A stretch of 64,000 nt of DNA, taken from assembly GCA_021399435.1 (NCBI GenBank), contig JAJTUP010000131.1:58202-122201 (forward strand), written 5' to 3'. Shown here piece by piece: positions 9,557 through 20,389 of the stretch. Every line of letters starts with the position of its first letter. Position 1 is the stretch's first letter. Both the position numbers and the translations under genes were made by a program. The notes under the pieces were generated by a model. That model did not search any database. It was not told the DNA's origin and was given only the letters and a program-made list of their open reading frames with translations. The stretch comes from Diaporthe sp. PMI_573 (lineage: Eukaryota > Ascomycota > Sordariomycetes > Diaporthales > Diaporthaceae).

Positions 9557-9801
9557 AATGGAACAAAAGAAGGTTGTTGTTGGGTGAGATGATTTTGAGT
9601 AAAAGTGGTGCAACGCGGTTGGGTCAGAGGTCATGGAGGATCTGAACAGGAGGTACTTGCTTTAGAAGTATTAGTAAATTTCTAAAAAGCTGCTCCAGAT
9701 TACCACAACCAATCATCAGGCTCTGATTATGGTATACGAAAATTTACCAATACTTGGAACGGCTGTCGTGTGTTGGGTCCCTGTTTTCCGTCCAATAAGA
9801 A
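9104..9801 (-). repeat. Right arm of large inverted repeat
   Basis: Reverse-oriented homologue of 807-1468. It contains the coding region of copy B, its upstream 90 bp palindrome and the shared TTCTTATTGG at the outer edge. Confidence 0.8.
9666..9755. repeat. Palindromic 90 bp element, second copy
   Basis: Ends AAGTATTAGTAAATTT and AAATTTACCAATACTT are inverted with mismatches. Its core shares GCTGCTCC, ACCACAACCAATCATCAGGCTCT and other pieces with the reverse complement of 863-949. Confidence 0.6.
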
Positions 9802-11463
9802 TCAGATTGCCCCCCTCATCACCTTCTGCATGCTGCGACTACGCTGCAGTAGGGAAGCTGGAGGAGGAAGGTAGCGTTGCGTTTTAGATTGCTCGCGACC
9901 CATTGGGGAAGACCAAGGTGTTTGTGTTGTTGGTGGGGGGGCGCAAGCGGATGCCCCCTCCCCGGCCCCCCGAGGCTATTCCGGGGCACACCATGGTGGG
10001 TGCCGGGGTGTGACACAACCGACCCGCCCATTCTTGCCCGCTGGGATGAGGCCCAGGTAACATATATGCTGGTCGCTCAGTGTATCTTCAGGAGGAGGTA
10101 GCACCGGTATGCGTAAGCGTGACAAGGAGGCCGGGGAGACTCTGGGTTGGCGCCTGATGGCGTGTCTGGCTGCCTGAGCGGCGCCACTAAGATGGAGCGA
10201 GGACACATGCAAGTGACATGCTGTGACCAGCAATGGCGCTGATCTGATGATCTTGCACAGTGCTGACATGAAGCCTCAAGGCTGCCGGTTACAACCGAGG
10301 CGACTCATCACCACATGTCTGCCAGAGGGTGTCAAACAACCAAGCTGACCGGAGTTAGTCCCTGTAGGTGTATGTAGCACGGTCTGTAGACCCAGGGGTG
10401 AACCAATGGAGGGCTCCCTGCCTCTGCTTCTTGGGCGTGTGGCGTTTAGTGTGGGCGTTTCAACCACATTTGAGTAGAGCAGAGAACAAGGGCTTACCCC
10501 TTTAACCGGTCTGATCAGTCCACGCCCCATCAACGACTTGCACTTTCTGTGTTGCGAAAGGCAGCTTGTAATTAAACAAATACACAATATTTGAAGCAGC
10601 TATCTAGATACTTGACTTGCTTTACAACACGTATCTCTATCAAATGCTGCCGGAGTGGCGAAACGAAGGGACAACCAATTGAGCTGCATGACTTGCCATA
10701 TCCCTTGTGTTGTTGGCGTTGTATCATACCGTCCCATGGCGTGATACGAGGTTGGTGATTGGAACAAGAGCCTGCGATTACATTAGTTGCCTTTGTACCC
10801 AGGCATCACTGGAACTGGAACAGAGCTCCACCTACCACAGTCACCCCAGATGTCCCTCTTCTCGCAGACAAGTATCTCTTTACATAGGCACAACCCATGT
10901 TCGCACTTATGCGGACACCATGTTGCCACTTGGTACACCTTGTGAGCACACATAATATAGCTTAGCTGCAGTCATGTATTAGGAGACTGCAGAACCCGGG
11001 GATGTAAGCTTGCGTACCTCGTTGTATTCGCACATTGTACCTGGGAAATGAAGGAAGGGGGATGCGGACAAAGCGGACGAGAATTCAAGGCGGACGAGGC
11101 AGAAACTCAACTGATGTATATGCCTCCTGGCTGCCAGGGTCAGCATGTTCCTTACTGAGATGCTTTTTCACGCCCAAATCTCTGTTTAGGATGCCACTCT
11201 CACACAGCAGGAGAGAAGCTGCTCAAGTAGCCGATACATATGAAAGTAGTGCTGGCCAATGCCATCAATGGAAGGTACTTTTGGCAGGCACAATGCGTGG
11301 CATAGATACTAGTCCAAAGATAGCAAATGACCGAAAATCATGTCGCTTGGCCCGGTAGAAGCCATCGGGTGTGAGGTGATGTGCAAGGGTCGTATGGAAG
11401 GTATGCAGCAAACCTCTTGACAACGGAGCTGGTGAGAAATCAAGCCTTCTTTGAACGAGAAAT
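9802..11463. other. No supported gene
   Basis: The stretch includes a G/C-rich block (about 9925-10025) whose G/C homopolymer pattern resembles the 3' ends of fungal LINEs, though no ORF or tail supports that. Short frames elsewhere lack domains. Confidence 0.4.
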
Positions 11464-12680
11464 ATGTCCAGCTCAATCCTGTTGCTGACCGCACCGGTCA
11501 TCTCAGTGAACCCGCTGTCTTCTCCCTTCCACTCAAAAATGCCGACCGAGTCAACGAGGCTGCTGTCGAATTCGGCGTCAAGGGTGCGTACGATGCACAG
11601 GGCCGACTCCACCCTTGATCTTATCTCCGCAGCATTGTGTGCTGTGCTCAAACTTTTCTCTTACTGGCTGAGGCACCTGCTCACCTTCTATCAACCAAGC
11701 CAAAACTCCTTTATCCTCGTTCTTGTCTTGTGTGAGCTTACCAACCGTGCGGTGCCGGTTTTTTGGTGCGAGATCACATTATCCTTTGAGGCGGCAGTGT
11801 TCAATAAGGCCCATGCCGTTTTCAACGATCCCGAGGAATCGAATGATGCTAAAAAAGCAGCAACCAAGGCTAATCGTAAAGCCTCGTCAATTCCCGATAC
11901 CCTACAGGCGTTCCTCGAAGTATCTATCGACCAGTCTATTACGAGCTTTACAGTGTTTTTAAAAGCAGGCTGCAGTTGGCCGATCGCATTTGGAGCTTCT
12001 GTGGCGATGTTGTGTTTCCCTTTCGTCCTTCAGCTAAGGTCAAAAGAGCTTGTCCCCGAAGTATCAACATGTCGACGTCAGAAAGAGACTCTGTTGTAAG
12101 TACTTGTGTTTTTACACTATTCAGATAGCTAACCATTGATAGATGTACAGAAAATCAGCAAAAAGTCTTCTCATCCTATGCCAACAGCTTGCGTGCCTTA
12201 GCTCAATCGGACTTCCTCCGTCGCTTGACCATCATCATCGGTTTTAGCATTTTGCTCCCCATCGCGAATCCCAGCGACCCGCAGTACCTCACGATGGCCC
12301 TGCCCTTGATCCTTCACCCTGACGAAAGGCTTATCAAGCTTAGGAAGGGGCTAGCAAATGCCGAGCCCTCTTGGGAATTTCTACAAGCCCAGGATCATCA
12401 TCACGACCGCGAAACTGCGCACGACTCAACATTACACCCTCCTCTCGGAGCAGGACAACGGACACGGCTACCTCTAGCTCAGCTACATCATATCTGGATG
12501 AATGGCGCTAGATACAAATCTGAGATGATGGAAGAACCTGCCAGTATATCACGTCGGGACGATTCTGCTACAAAAGATCCAGAAACTGCATATGGGAATT
12601 TGTCTGCTGCTGGATTGAGGAAGGACTACGGCGTCTTTGGACCAGTGAACATACTCGGAAGAGCAAATACCATTGCTTGA
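11464..12680 (+). CDS. Unknown spliced gene
   Basis: Exons 11464-12095 and 12143-12680 join across a 47 nt intron with consensus donor GTAAGT, branch GCTAACC and acceptor GATAG, keeping the frame; the product would have 389 residues. The start is uncertain; a later ATG at about 11539 is an alternative. The N-terminal third contains hydrophobic stretches, the middle is Ala/Lys/Asn-rich and helical, and exon 2 has a hydrophobic helix (about residues 225-250) followed by a hydrophilic His/Ser-rich tail. No family is recognised. A second intron in exon 1 is possible. The strong intron supports a real gene on this strand rather than the overlapping minus frame at 11265-11651. Confidence 0.45.
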
Positions 12681-13612
12681 GACAGCCAAATAAACAGAGC
12701 GCTCGTTGAAATAGTCTCCACTTGTCCAGCCAGGATGCTCGCCATCATTTCCAAGGCTCCGTTCGTGCATTCTGCCATTACAAGGCCGCGACCATCGCAT
12801 GAGCTTCATCGCAGCGGCTCAAAGACGGCCGCGGAAAATTTCAGGCGCCTGCAAAGCACACGAGTGCTTCGGCGCTCTCGCTGGCAAGGCTGATTTGCGA
12901 AGTATCGTTCATCCTCCCACGTCCCTGTCATCCTCCACCCAACCCCTCTTTTTCTGGGCCCGGCGAGACAGATGTGACCCTGGCAGAAACGGCTTGCAAA
13001 ATTTACCCTTCTCTGATCCTCCCAGAGGATGCAGATCTCCAGCCCCTGTCACACCTACCTGGTACTGTGTAGGTATGAAGTTCCTATCGGCACCCCATGA
13101 TCTACGAAATTGAGGACCTGCCACAACCAAGTCTTTACAACGCAGGATGTCAGATTCGGAACTTGGGCTGCTAGTTGCAAATGTCTGGACCGTCTACCGC
13201 ACAGTCTTTGTCTACTGCTGCATTTGTGGCTTGTCTGTTTATGTCGATTTACAGATGCAATTTCTGCTGAACCCACACTACTCACAGCGCTTGTTGTATG
13301 CGCGAACGAAAGTGATCGTAACCGGCACATGCACACGCCGCTGGATAAGCCCTGTGCTGTGCAGCGTGCAGCGCGCAGCGTTCCGAAGCCAGACGTTACG
13401 ACCCGTGACCCAGGTGTAAGCTATATATACGGTTGGAAGAAATATTCGAACTCTCTGTTCGAATATTAGCTGATCTTTTGGTCAACGTAGCGCAGTGGCA
13501 CCTTCCACCACGGGTCATTACACCAGACACCGCACGGTTATCGATGATTTACTGCGAGCTTATTGTTCAGCGCATGCATGCCTATGGTATAGTTATTCAC
13601 TGGAAACAGTGG
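12681..13612. other. No supported gene
   Basis: Overlapping frames on both strands (for example 13110-13469 plus, 13055-13336 minus) have no domain or splice support. Confidence 0.4.
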
Positions 13613-13696
13613 TCAACAACCTTCCTTCATCTTGATTATTGCACCGACCACGGCAGAGTCGACCAAGCCTGTTGCGCCCGTGAGAATGAGATGCAT
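13613..13696 (-). pseudogene. 5' scrap of an NAD(P)-binding Rossmann-fold gene
   Basis: The frame from the ATG at 13696 begins MHLILTGATGLVDSAVV, which matches the first beta strand and glycine loop of NmrA/epimerase-like NAD(P)-binding proteins (normally GATGxxG). The third glycine is Asp here, a G-to-A change that would impair dinucleotide binding. A stop follows after 27 codons and no downstream part of the fold was found, so this is a truncated fragment. Confidence 0.55.
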
Positions 13697-16092
13697 GTCG
13701 TCTTGTTCGTCAACGATGTGTGTAGTGAAGAACGGCCCCTGTTGTGAATGCGATGCAGAATGAGCGATATGTGGTAATGGTTCTAGCTTCTGGCTGGCGT
13801 CAGCCAAAGCTGAGTCGGGTGTGAGCGAATGCGGTACGACGGTAACGCACTATCAGATGATAAGTGTGCGGCCGCATTTTCCGCATTGGATTCCGCGTTC
13901 TCCGCTGCCTGTGGAAACAAGGCGGCGTTAGTGGGATATCCCCGGACAGGGTCTCATTCCTCTTCACAATAAATGCTGACAGAAGGCTTAACCCATTCAT
14001 ACCGGACTTGACACAACAACCATCGTCCAAGGAATTCTATATACGTTTCTTTGACCTATACAAAGCATTAAAAATGGGCCACACAAATACGATATCGAAC
14101 ACGCTCTGCTGGATCCCTCGTAGGCACGAGGGCACTCCAACGCGAGGAAATCAACTAAGAGGAAACGAGGAGGTCATGGGCGCTCAGAGCATGTGGGGGC
14201 TTCTGATCAGATAATCACGATGAGAGATAACTCGAAAGAATAGAAGAGAGATTGATTGTTGAGTGGAGAAATTTCTAAAGCAACGACTACCTGGGCGATA
14301 CTTATAGTACCGCAGAAAATGCAAATCACCGTGCCCGACAACAGCATATATTGCCATCTAGGACCAAACAACCACGCCTCGCGTGAGTAAGAGGTTTATC
14401 TCCCTACGATCTTACAACTTGTTGTGGGTGTGCACATGGAAGAAAGAGACGTGGATGGTGACATGCGGTTTGGCTCTCGTGGTCTGCACCAGCTTGAAAG
14501 TGACCCAGGAGTTATGAGATGTGCTGGAAAAAAAATGCTTGCTTCTATTGTTGGTGATATGCCGGGAAAGCTCTCAGAGATAGAGAAATACACAGTATAT
14601 CAAGTTGCTCTTCGAAATACCAGTGTTCTTAAGAACTTAGGTGGGTTTCGTTTCAACCCGTATACAAGCTTCTATGGAGCTGAAGGCGGTGCTTTCACAC
14701 ACCACATCACAATTTCATTTGAACATGCTGTTTTCTTTACAAAGCCTTGCAACACTCTGCAGGTGGATGCTTAGAGTCGTTATCCTGGATAAAACAGACT
14801 TGATCTGTGCCGAGTGTGACCTTCAGGGAGTTGCCTTTCATCTTTAGAGTATATAAACCCTAAGTTTAAGTTTTAGAGACTAAGAGAGCTCAATGAGTAG
14901 AGTATCATTTAAAGTGGTGTTATCTCCAGTGTAATAACCGAGTTTAGTTATTATCCCGAAGAATTTAAGGGTGTAGAGGATAATGGCCGCCTAGATTTCT
15001 CTAGAGTGGCTAAAGAGCACCTGTGGAAGTGCTAGCATCCTATGTTTGAATTGGTAATCCTGGGAGATCTACCTAATACAGATGTAGAGATATGCCTTTT
15101 GAGCTGGGGATGTCTACATATCTGTTGATATATGGATATCTCCAATAGCTTCCTGGATGTTGTTCTGGAGTATTTGACGATATCTCTCGTAGTTGAGAAC
15201 CAGGGTATGAGTGAATGTTCTTCTGCTAAACTGTGTAAGATCCGAGATCTCTGGATTAGCAGAGAGGAGGAGATTATGGAGTTCTGGCCACTTAATAGCA
15301 TTGAGAGGAAGCCTCCTTCTAGCACAGAGTGCTAGCAACGCCTGGAGTATTCCCGGTCATCTCCCACCTGGTCCCTCTGTGACGTGCATGCGCCCTGGAA
15401 TATCTGCCTTTGGCATTCAACGATTGCCAATGGAAGGCAAACATCCCCAGTCTGCTAGGCGCCCACCGATGTGTCCTGTCTTGATGTGGAGTGCACTACA
15501 AGGGAAAACACACCCGAGCGTGAATTCCAGCTGCCATCTAGGGGCGCCCCAACACATCCCCATCTGGCGTCGCCCCGCCCTTATTTCCCGCCCGCAGCCA
15601 ATCAAGGTCCAGGCCATTGGCATGCGCCTTACTAACGTGAAGGTGAAGCTTCTCCCGTGCAATGACGACATTGCGGCAGTGATTAGCTACGGCTAGGCTA
15701 GCAGCATATCTCTCACCAATCGCCTCATGCCAGCTCGATACGCAAAGTAGCCTTGATAGCCGGAGGGGAGAGGTACGATGCCTTTAGGCTTGGAGCGCTG
15801 CAGTATCGTCGTACTTGACTTAACATGTATACCTCCCCAACAGTAGCACACATTTGCGCTGCTGCCTAACGCAAACGTTGCTCTCATACTGAGGAAACTG
15901 CGTACTCCGTAGTAAGTCTCCGTTTCCTCCCGCGGCCACTTGACCGCCAGTGGCCATCCTTGTTCATCCGGTGTCCATCCTGGAGCGTGTATTTACGGAA
16001 TGCATCGAAATCACACCGCACCTTAACCACCGAGCACGTACCGTCGCGCATTAGTGAGGTCTACAATGTCGGCGAGCGTACACACCGAGGAC
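13697..16092. other. Gene-poor flank of the hAT insertion
   Basis: Short frames at 13864-14214, 14424-14774 and 15211-15696 (plus) show no recognised domain. About 14840-15330 is A/T-rich with many stops on both strands, as in decayed repeat DNA. The CCGAGGAC target duplication of the hAT lies at 16085-16092. Confidence 0.4.
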
Positions 16093-16110
16093 CAGTGCTG
16101 GATAGCCACG
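16093..16110 (+). repeat. hAT left terminal inverted repeat
   Basis: The 18 bp CAGTGCTGGATAGCCACG is perfectly repeated in inverted form at 18844-18861. Subterminal GTTTCA-type repeats follow at about 16113-16205, then a T8-G12 homopolymer run at about 16220-16241. Confidence 0.95.
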
Positions 16111-16336
16111 CTATGAAACTGAAACTCACCCCAGTTTCAGTTTCATGAAACCGGACGCCAGTATAGTTTCAGTTTCATATGAACCGGTTTCAGTTTCATA
16201 TGAAACAATATCCAATTGCTTTTTTTTTGGGGGGGGGGGGGACAAGCTCCGCGCCGACATACCGATACACCTTATCTCTAAGCATCCCAAAGATGTTTGG
16301 CATTGTCTGCCTACCTATACTACCGGTACCAATTCC

Positions 16337-18658
16337 CTAGTCGCAATCGCTTTCTTCCCCCCTGCCCATCTCTATATCTTCTTGGAGAATCCTTACAGCC
16401 ACGTCGATATCCTCCGCTCCCCTAAATACCCCTGCAAGAAGCGGCCTGCGTTTCCCCTTTGGAACACTTATCCAACTTTTAATGCATTCACATACCTCTA
16501 CCATTTTGGCAGACATGCTACTTCTATCCCATGTAACCTGCCGTCTTGCGCCCGAGAAAATTCGCTCTGCTTCCGTAGACATCGGAGGAATGCAGAATAT
16601 GTCAATAGCCATACGGCAGAGGAGGGGGAAATTCTCTCGTTGGGTCGGTTCAAGCCACCACTGTAAGGCCGTTTGTTGTCCAATCCCAACTTGTGAACCC
16701 TGCGAAGTATCGTCAAAACCTGGCCATTAGAAGGCTTCAAAATTACTTACATAAATAAAGCGGTCGAATTCATCCTTCACCTCGCTCGCTGTGCTGTACA
16801 CCTTTTGCCTCCAGCGATCAAACCCATCGAGTTCTTGCCCTTTCTCCTGTTGTTTATCTGGGAGCTGGTAGCTCTTGTACTCTGTCGACCAAATCTTTCT
16901 TACAGACTTCACGGCATTGCTAACCCAGGCTGGGTTTCTCTTCCACTGCTCACTCAGATAGCTCTTTCGGAGTGCTGGGTGGAGGAGGATACCGGCCACG
17001 TACACGGGGGCCTGTTCGGTAAGCTGGTAATACTTCTCGAACTTTAGCCAAGCCACGTGAAAGCGCGCGTAGAAACGTGGGTTACTGAAAGCCTTGTCTT
17101 TAGCCTGCGTGAAGTGATGGTGGAGGAAATCCATATGAGATAGAACTTCATCGAGTGTGTTCTCCCGGCCTTGGCGTACCGAGATCTGGTGAAATGGTTG
17201 TAGAAACGCATGGATGTCTCGGAGCTCGTTCCAGTCGTTGTGGTCCAGTGCATCTTTCTCGATCTTGGCATGATTTTCTTGAATCCAATCCATGAACTTT
17301 GCCCGCCTCTCAATTGCCACGTCAATAAGACGAAACCATGAATTCCAGCGTGTATCATTGTCCCTCGGCAAGGCCCGGCCAATCTTGGCCTTGAAGTCGT
17401 TGCAGACGCTGGTAGAGCTCCTTGAATACATGCACAAGTTGTGGAGCTTCCCCAGGACATTAAACTCCCGCCATTCCTCGGTGGCTTGTGCCTTCGTAAG
17501 GACGCCCCCTTCTTCTTTTTCGGATAGCCTGCACAGTCGCTCATACGCCTCATCAATCCCCTCTTGCTCATCCTCCTGAATCTTCTTTGCCTTACTCCGA
17601 AAAAGGAAGGCTTGAACGATGAGGTTCATGATGTGGCCACTGCAGCGTAGTCGCCTGGCAACCGGGTCTAAACCATCAATCTCTTTTGCGACATCGTCAA
17701 GCATAGTATCGTTAGCATCGTGATTATCCATCGTAAAGTAGCCAATCTTACTGCTGAGGTCGTACTCTTCGACAACCTCCAGGAAAGTCTTGGCTTGCAA
17801 TTTCCCATTGTGGCTTCCTTTGTACTCGCGCAGTGACAATAACGCTTGAGCGACTTCTCTAGTCTCCGCGTCTACAAAATGGACCACGATTGCCTGATAT
17901 GCCGCCTTCTGTTCCGATGAGGTCCACATGTCAATGGTGAAGTGGACCATGGAAGAGAGAGAACCATGAAGCTTATTGACGAGGCCTTGTTTGTGTTGAG
18001 CGAAAGTCTTTTCGAGAAGCTTCGGTACCGCTTTGCGGCTGCGTAGGAGGACGTCCCGGGCCATATAGTTACAGGAGAGTATAACAGCATGAAACTCGGG
18101 GTACTCGATGAATGTGTGGGCGATATTGCGAACGGCAAGGAGCCTGGCGAGGGCTTCCTCGAATGCAGGAATATTAATAGCGTTTGCCAAATATTTTTCC
18201 TCGTTGAGGTCTCGATTGGCTTGGCGTTCCTCCTGCCTTCCAAACAAATCCGTGATGGTGCCATGTTGCTGCTTCTTCAGATCCGACCTTTCGGCATGCT
18301 CTATAACCCGGATGCCATGAAAGTCCCGTAGGTGCTTGCGGGCTCGGCTCAGGTTCGTCGTTACCGAATTAGGCTTTTTCGTGGAGTCGCAGTGCTTGCA
18401 GTACCAAATTTCGTGGTATGAGGTATCACGAGCTTTCTCTCCTCTCTCTTCATAAGGGTCACGCGCCTCGTTCCAAGTGCTTTTGTTTGTACGGCCTTTG
18501 GCGCGCTTGGCGGCCCGATCAGAGGGAGAGCGATCCAAAGCGCGCTTGGCGGGAACGGGAGAGTCAGGCGAAGCAGGTCCCAAGAGCTCGTCAGCAGGCT
18601 CCGATAACAAGGGAGCGGGCGAAGCTGATGACATATTTGCTGTTGGCAAGTTTCTCAC
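16337..18658 (-). CDS. hAT transposase with BED finger and dimerisation domain
   Basis: Exon 1 (18658-16751) and exon 2 (16699-16337) join across a 51 nt intron (donor GTAAGT, CTTCTAATG branch, acceptor CGCAG) to give 756 residues. A BED-type zinc finger near residues 85-120 (WYCKHC...RKHLRDFH) should bind the element ends. The RNase H-like catalytic core follows, with FTIDMWTS as the first acidic strand, GYFTMDNHDANDTML as the second, and the hAT motif RRLRCSGHIMNLIVQAF. Exon 2 holds the C-terminal dimerisation domain with WW...MAIDIFCIPPMSTEAERIFS. The alternative start MSSASP lies eight codons in. No stop or frameshift interrupts it. It acts in the nucleus, cutting and rejoining the element. 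Confidence 0.92.
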
Positions 18659-18843
18659 TGTGTTGAAGGCATTTGGGTTTGCGAAATTTTCCTGATTAAG
18701 TACTAAGCTATTTGGGACTCATCGGGCGTATATGAAACATATGAAACCGACTGAAACATATGAAACTGGGAGAGTTACAGTTTCATATGAACCCGGGTCC
18801 AGGGACTGTTTCAGTTTCATATGAAACAGTATGAAACAACACA

Positions 18844-18861
18844 CGTGGCTATCCAGCACTG
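18844..18861 (-). repeat. hAT right terminal inverted repeat
   Basis: Exact inverse of the left end. The adjacent internal region (about 18728-18837) carries several TTTCATATG motifs. Confidence 0.95.
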
Positions 18862-18869
18862 CCGAGGAC

Positions 18870-19200
18870 GAGGCGCGCAAACTGTGGGCGGGCCTCTTAT
18901 CCCAATACTGGCTGCTGGCCCTCGCGGGCTTGATGGTTTTAGAGGGACGCATTAGGCTCCTAACCAAACACCTAGCGCCACGAATACAGAATGACGCATG
19001 AGGCGTGTTATCGTGCAACTTGCAGTCTCAACCCCGCACTCTGGTCAATGCTGGTCAACGAACATAAAGGGGATATGTCGGGGCCGTTCATCTAGTCTTG
19101 TGCTTCCTCCTTAAACACTCCCGATGCAGTGACTGGTAACGGGTACTCTGACGACTTTTGCGGCCAATTGTTATATACCAAGCTGGACCGAATCGTCAGC
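18870..19200. other. Right flank of hAT insertion and leader of the BTB-like gene
   Basis: An open frame runs from the right target duplication to 19001. It continues, across the empty insertion site, a frame that starts with ATG at 16066. The rest is probable 5' leader of the gene at 19201. Confidence 0.35.
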
Positions 19201-19938
19201 ATGAAGAAGAAGGAGAAGAAGCAGAAGAAGGATAGAATGAGACGGTTAGCCACGTCTCTAGGTGCAGATGATCTCGTCGAAGAAGTTGATACGCGACCTG
19301 AAACATCGTAAATGGCCACCCTAACACTACCATTTCTATACTAACCAAATACCAGGCCATACTCAGCCTCCGGGGTCGATTTACACATGGGGGACGGGAC
19401 GGTATTCACTGTTCCGAGTCCACTACTTTACAAGTGTTCCAAGCTACTTTCTCTCTCTCACTGGGGTCAAACCGTGCGCCTCGACATTACAGGGGACATT
19501 GGTCATATTCTTGTCCATTATCTTTTTACCGACACATACCAGTGTCTCAAACCGAAAGGATCTTCTCCTGATGATCAACTTGCGGCTGAGTTTACAACCA
19601 GTGTGCGCGTTTACATCTTGGCTCGAAACTACGAATCACCAAACCTGGAGGAGCTTGCTAAATGCGAGATTCAAAGGCTCGGGAATGGGTTGCGTTTCCC
19701 TACGATCATTGATCTTGTACGGGTTGCATATCCAGATCCTAGCACAGACGACGCATGGTTTAGCAGCTATCTACAGTCCGGCCTCAAGTCAATCTTCCAG
19801 AAGCCTTCAGAGTTGGTAAATTGCGGAATAAAGGCTGCTCAATGTAAAACGTTGTCAGTGGGCGAGTTGCTCTTCAAAAATCTCAGGAAACTCAACGAGG
19901 AACAATCCAGGTGGAATACACACCTTCAGCAGAAATGA
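19201..19938 (+). CDS. BTB/POZ-like protein
   Basis: Exons 19201-19307 and 19356-19938 join across a 48 nt intron with donor GTAAAT, a perfect TACTAACC branch site and acceptor ACCAG, giving 229 residues. After a basic N-terminus (MKKKEKKQKK), residues 45-130 match the compact BTB/POZ-like fold common in filamentous fungi: VDLHMGDGTVFTVPSPLLYK, then HWGQTVRLDITGDI and VHYLFTDTYQCL. A helical tail (LAAEFTTSVRVYILARNY... ) follows. BTB domains mediate homotypic contacts or cullin-3 adaptor binding; partners cannot be read from sequence. The gene is intact and ends about 190 bp before the LINE tail. The start is the only in-frame ATG before the intron. Confidence 0.8.
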
Positions 19939-20389
19939 TGGCAAGATGGGTTGACAAAGGCATTACCGGCTGGAAAGTGGAAAGGATTCCTCCACCAGTT
20001 GGGCCTAAAAGATGTGAAAACAAGACATGGAGAGACAACCCTACGGGAAGACCCCATAAATAACAGACTGAAAGCAGTTGAAGGGGAGTAAAACGCAGAC
20101 TCCCAGTGCCTGCGAGTCTGAGGGGGTTGGATGGATGGATTTTATTTCGCCCGGGGGGACACACCCCAGAGGGCCTTTGCGCTAAGCTATTTTCGTTTCG
20201 TACGGTTCTTCCATAATCACCCGAAGCCCCACAATTTCACTCTACTGACTGGTCCAATCTGATGTATATGCAGTGACAGGCCTGCTTGAAGGCCAATTTC
20301 TCCAAGTGTTCAGCATCCTATCCTCAGCAGCTGAAGCACGGTCTGCCAAAATGAGACTGTATGATGTTAGTAGGATTCAATCTGAATAG

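Larger units (their letters stand above)
16093..18861 (-). mobile_element. Intact hAT transposon with 8 bp target duplication
   Basis: The 2769 bp element begins CAGTGCTGGATAGCCACG and ends with its exact reverse complement. It is flanked on both sides by CCGAGGAC (16085-16092 and 18862-18869), the 8 bp target duplication expected of hAT elements. It encodes one spliced transposase with no interruption. Both subterminal regions carry arrays of GTTTCAGTTTC and the palindrome GTTTCATATGAAAC, likely transposase binding sites. Perfect ends, perfect duplication and an intact gene indicate a recent, possibly active insertion. Confidence 0.95.

Noticed and set aside
17044..17579. Secondary frames inside the hAT transposase region
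   Set aside because: Other-frame shadows of the 756-residue transposase gene.
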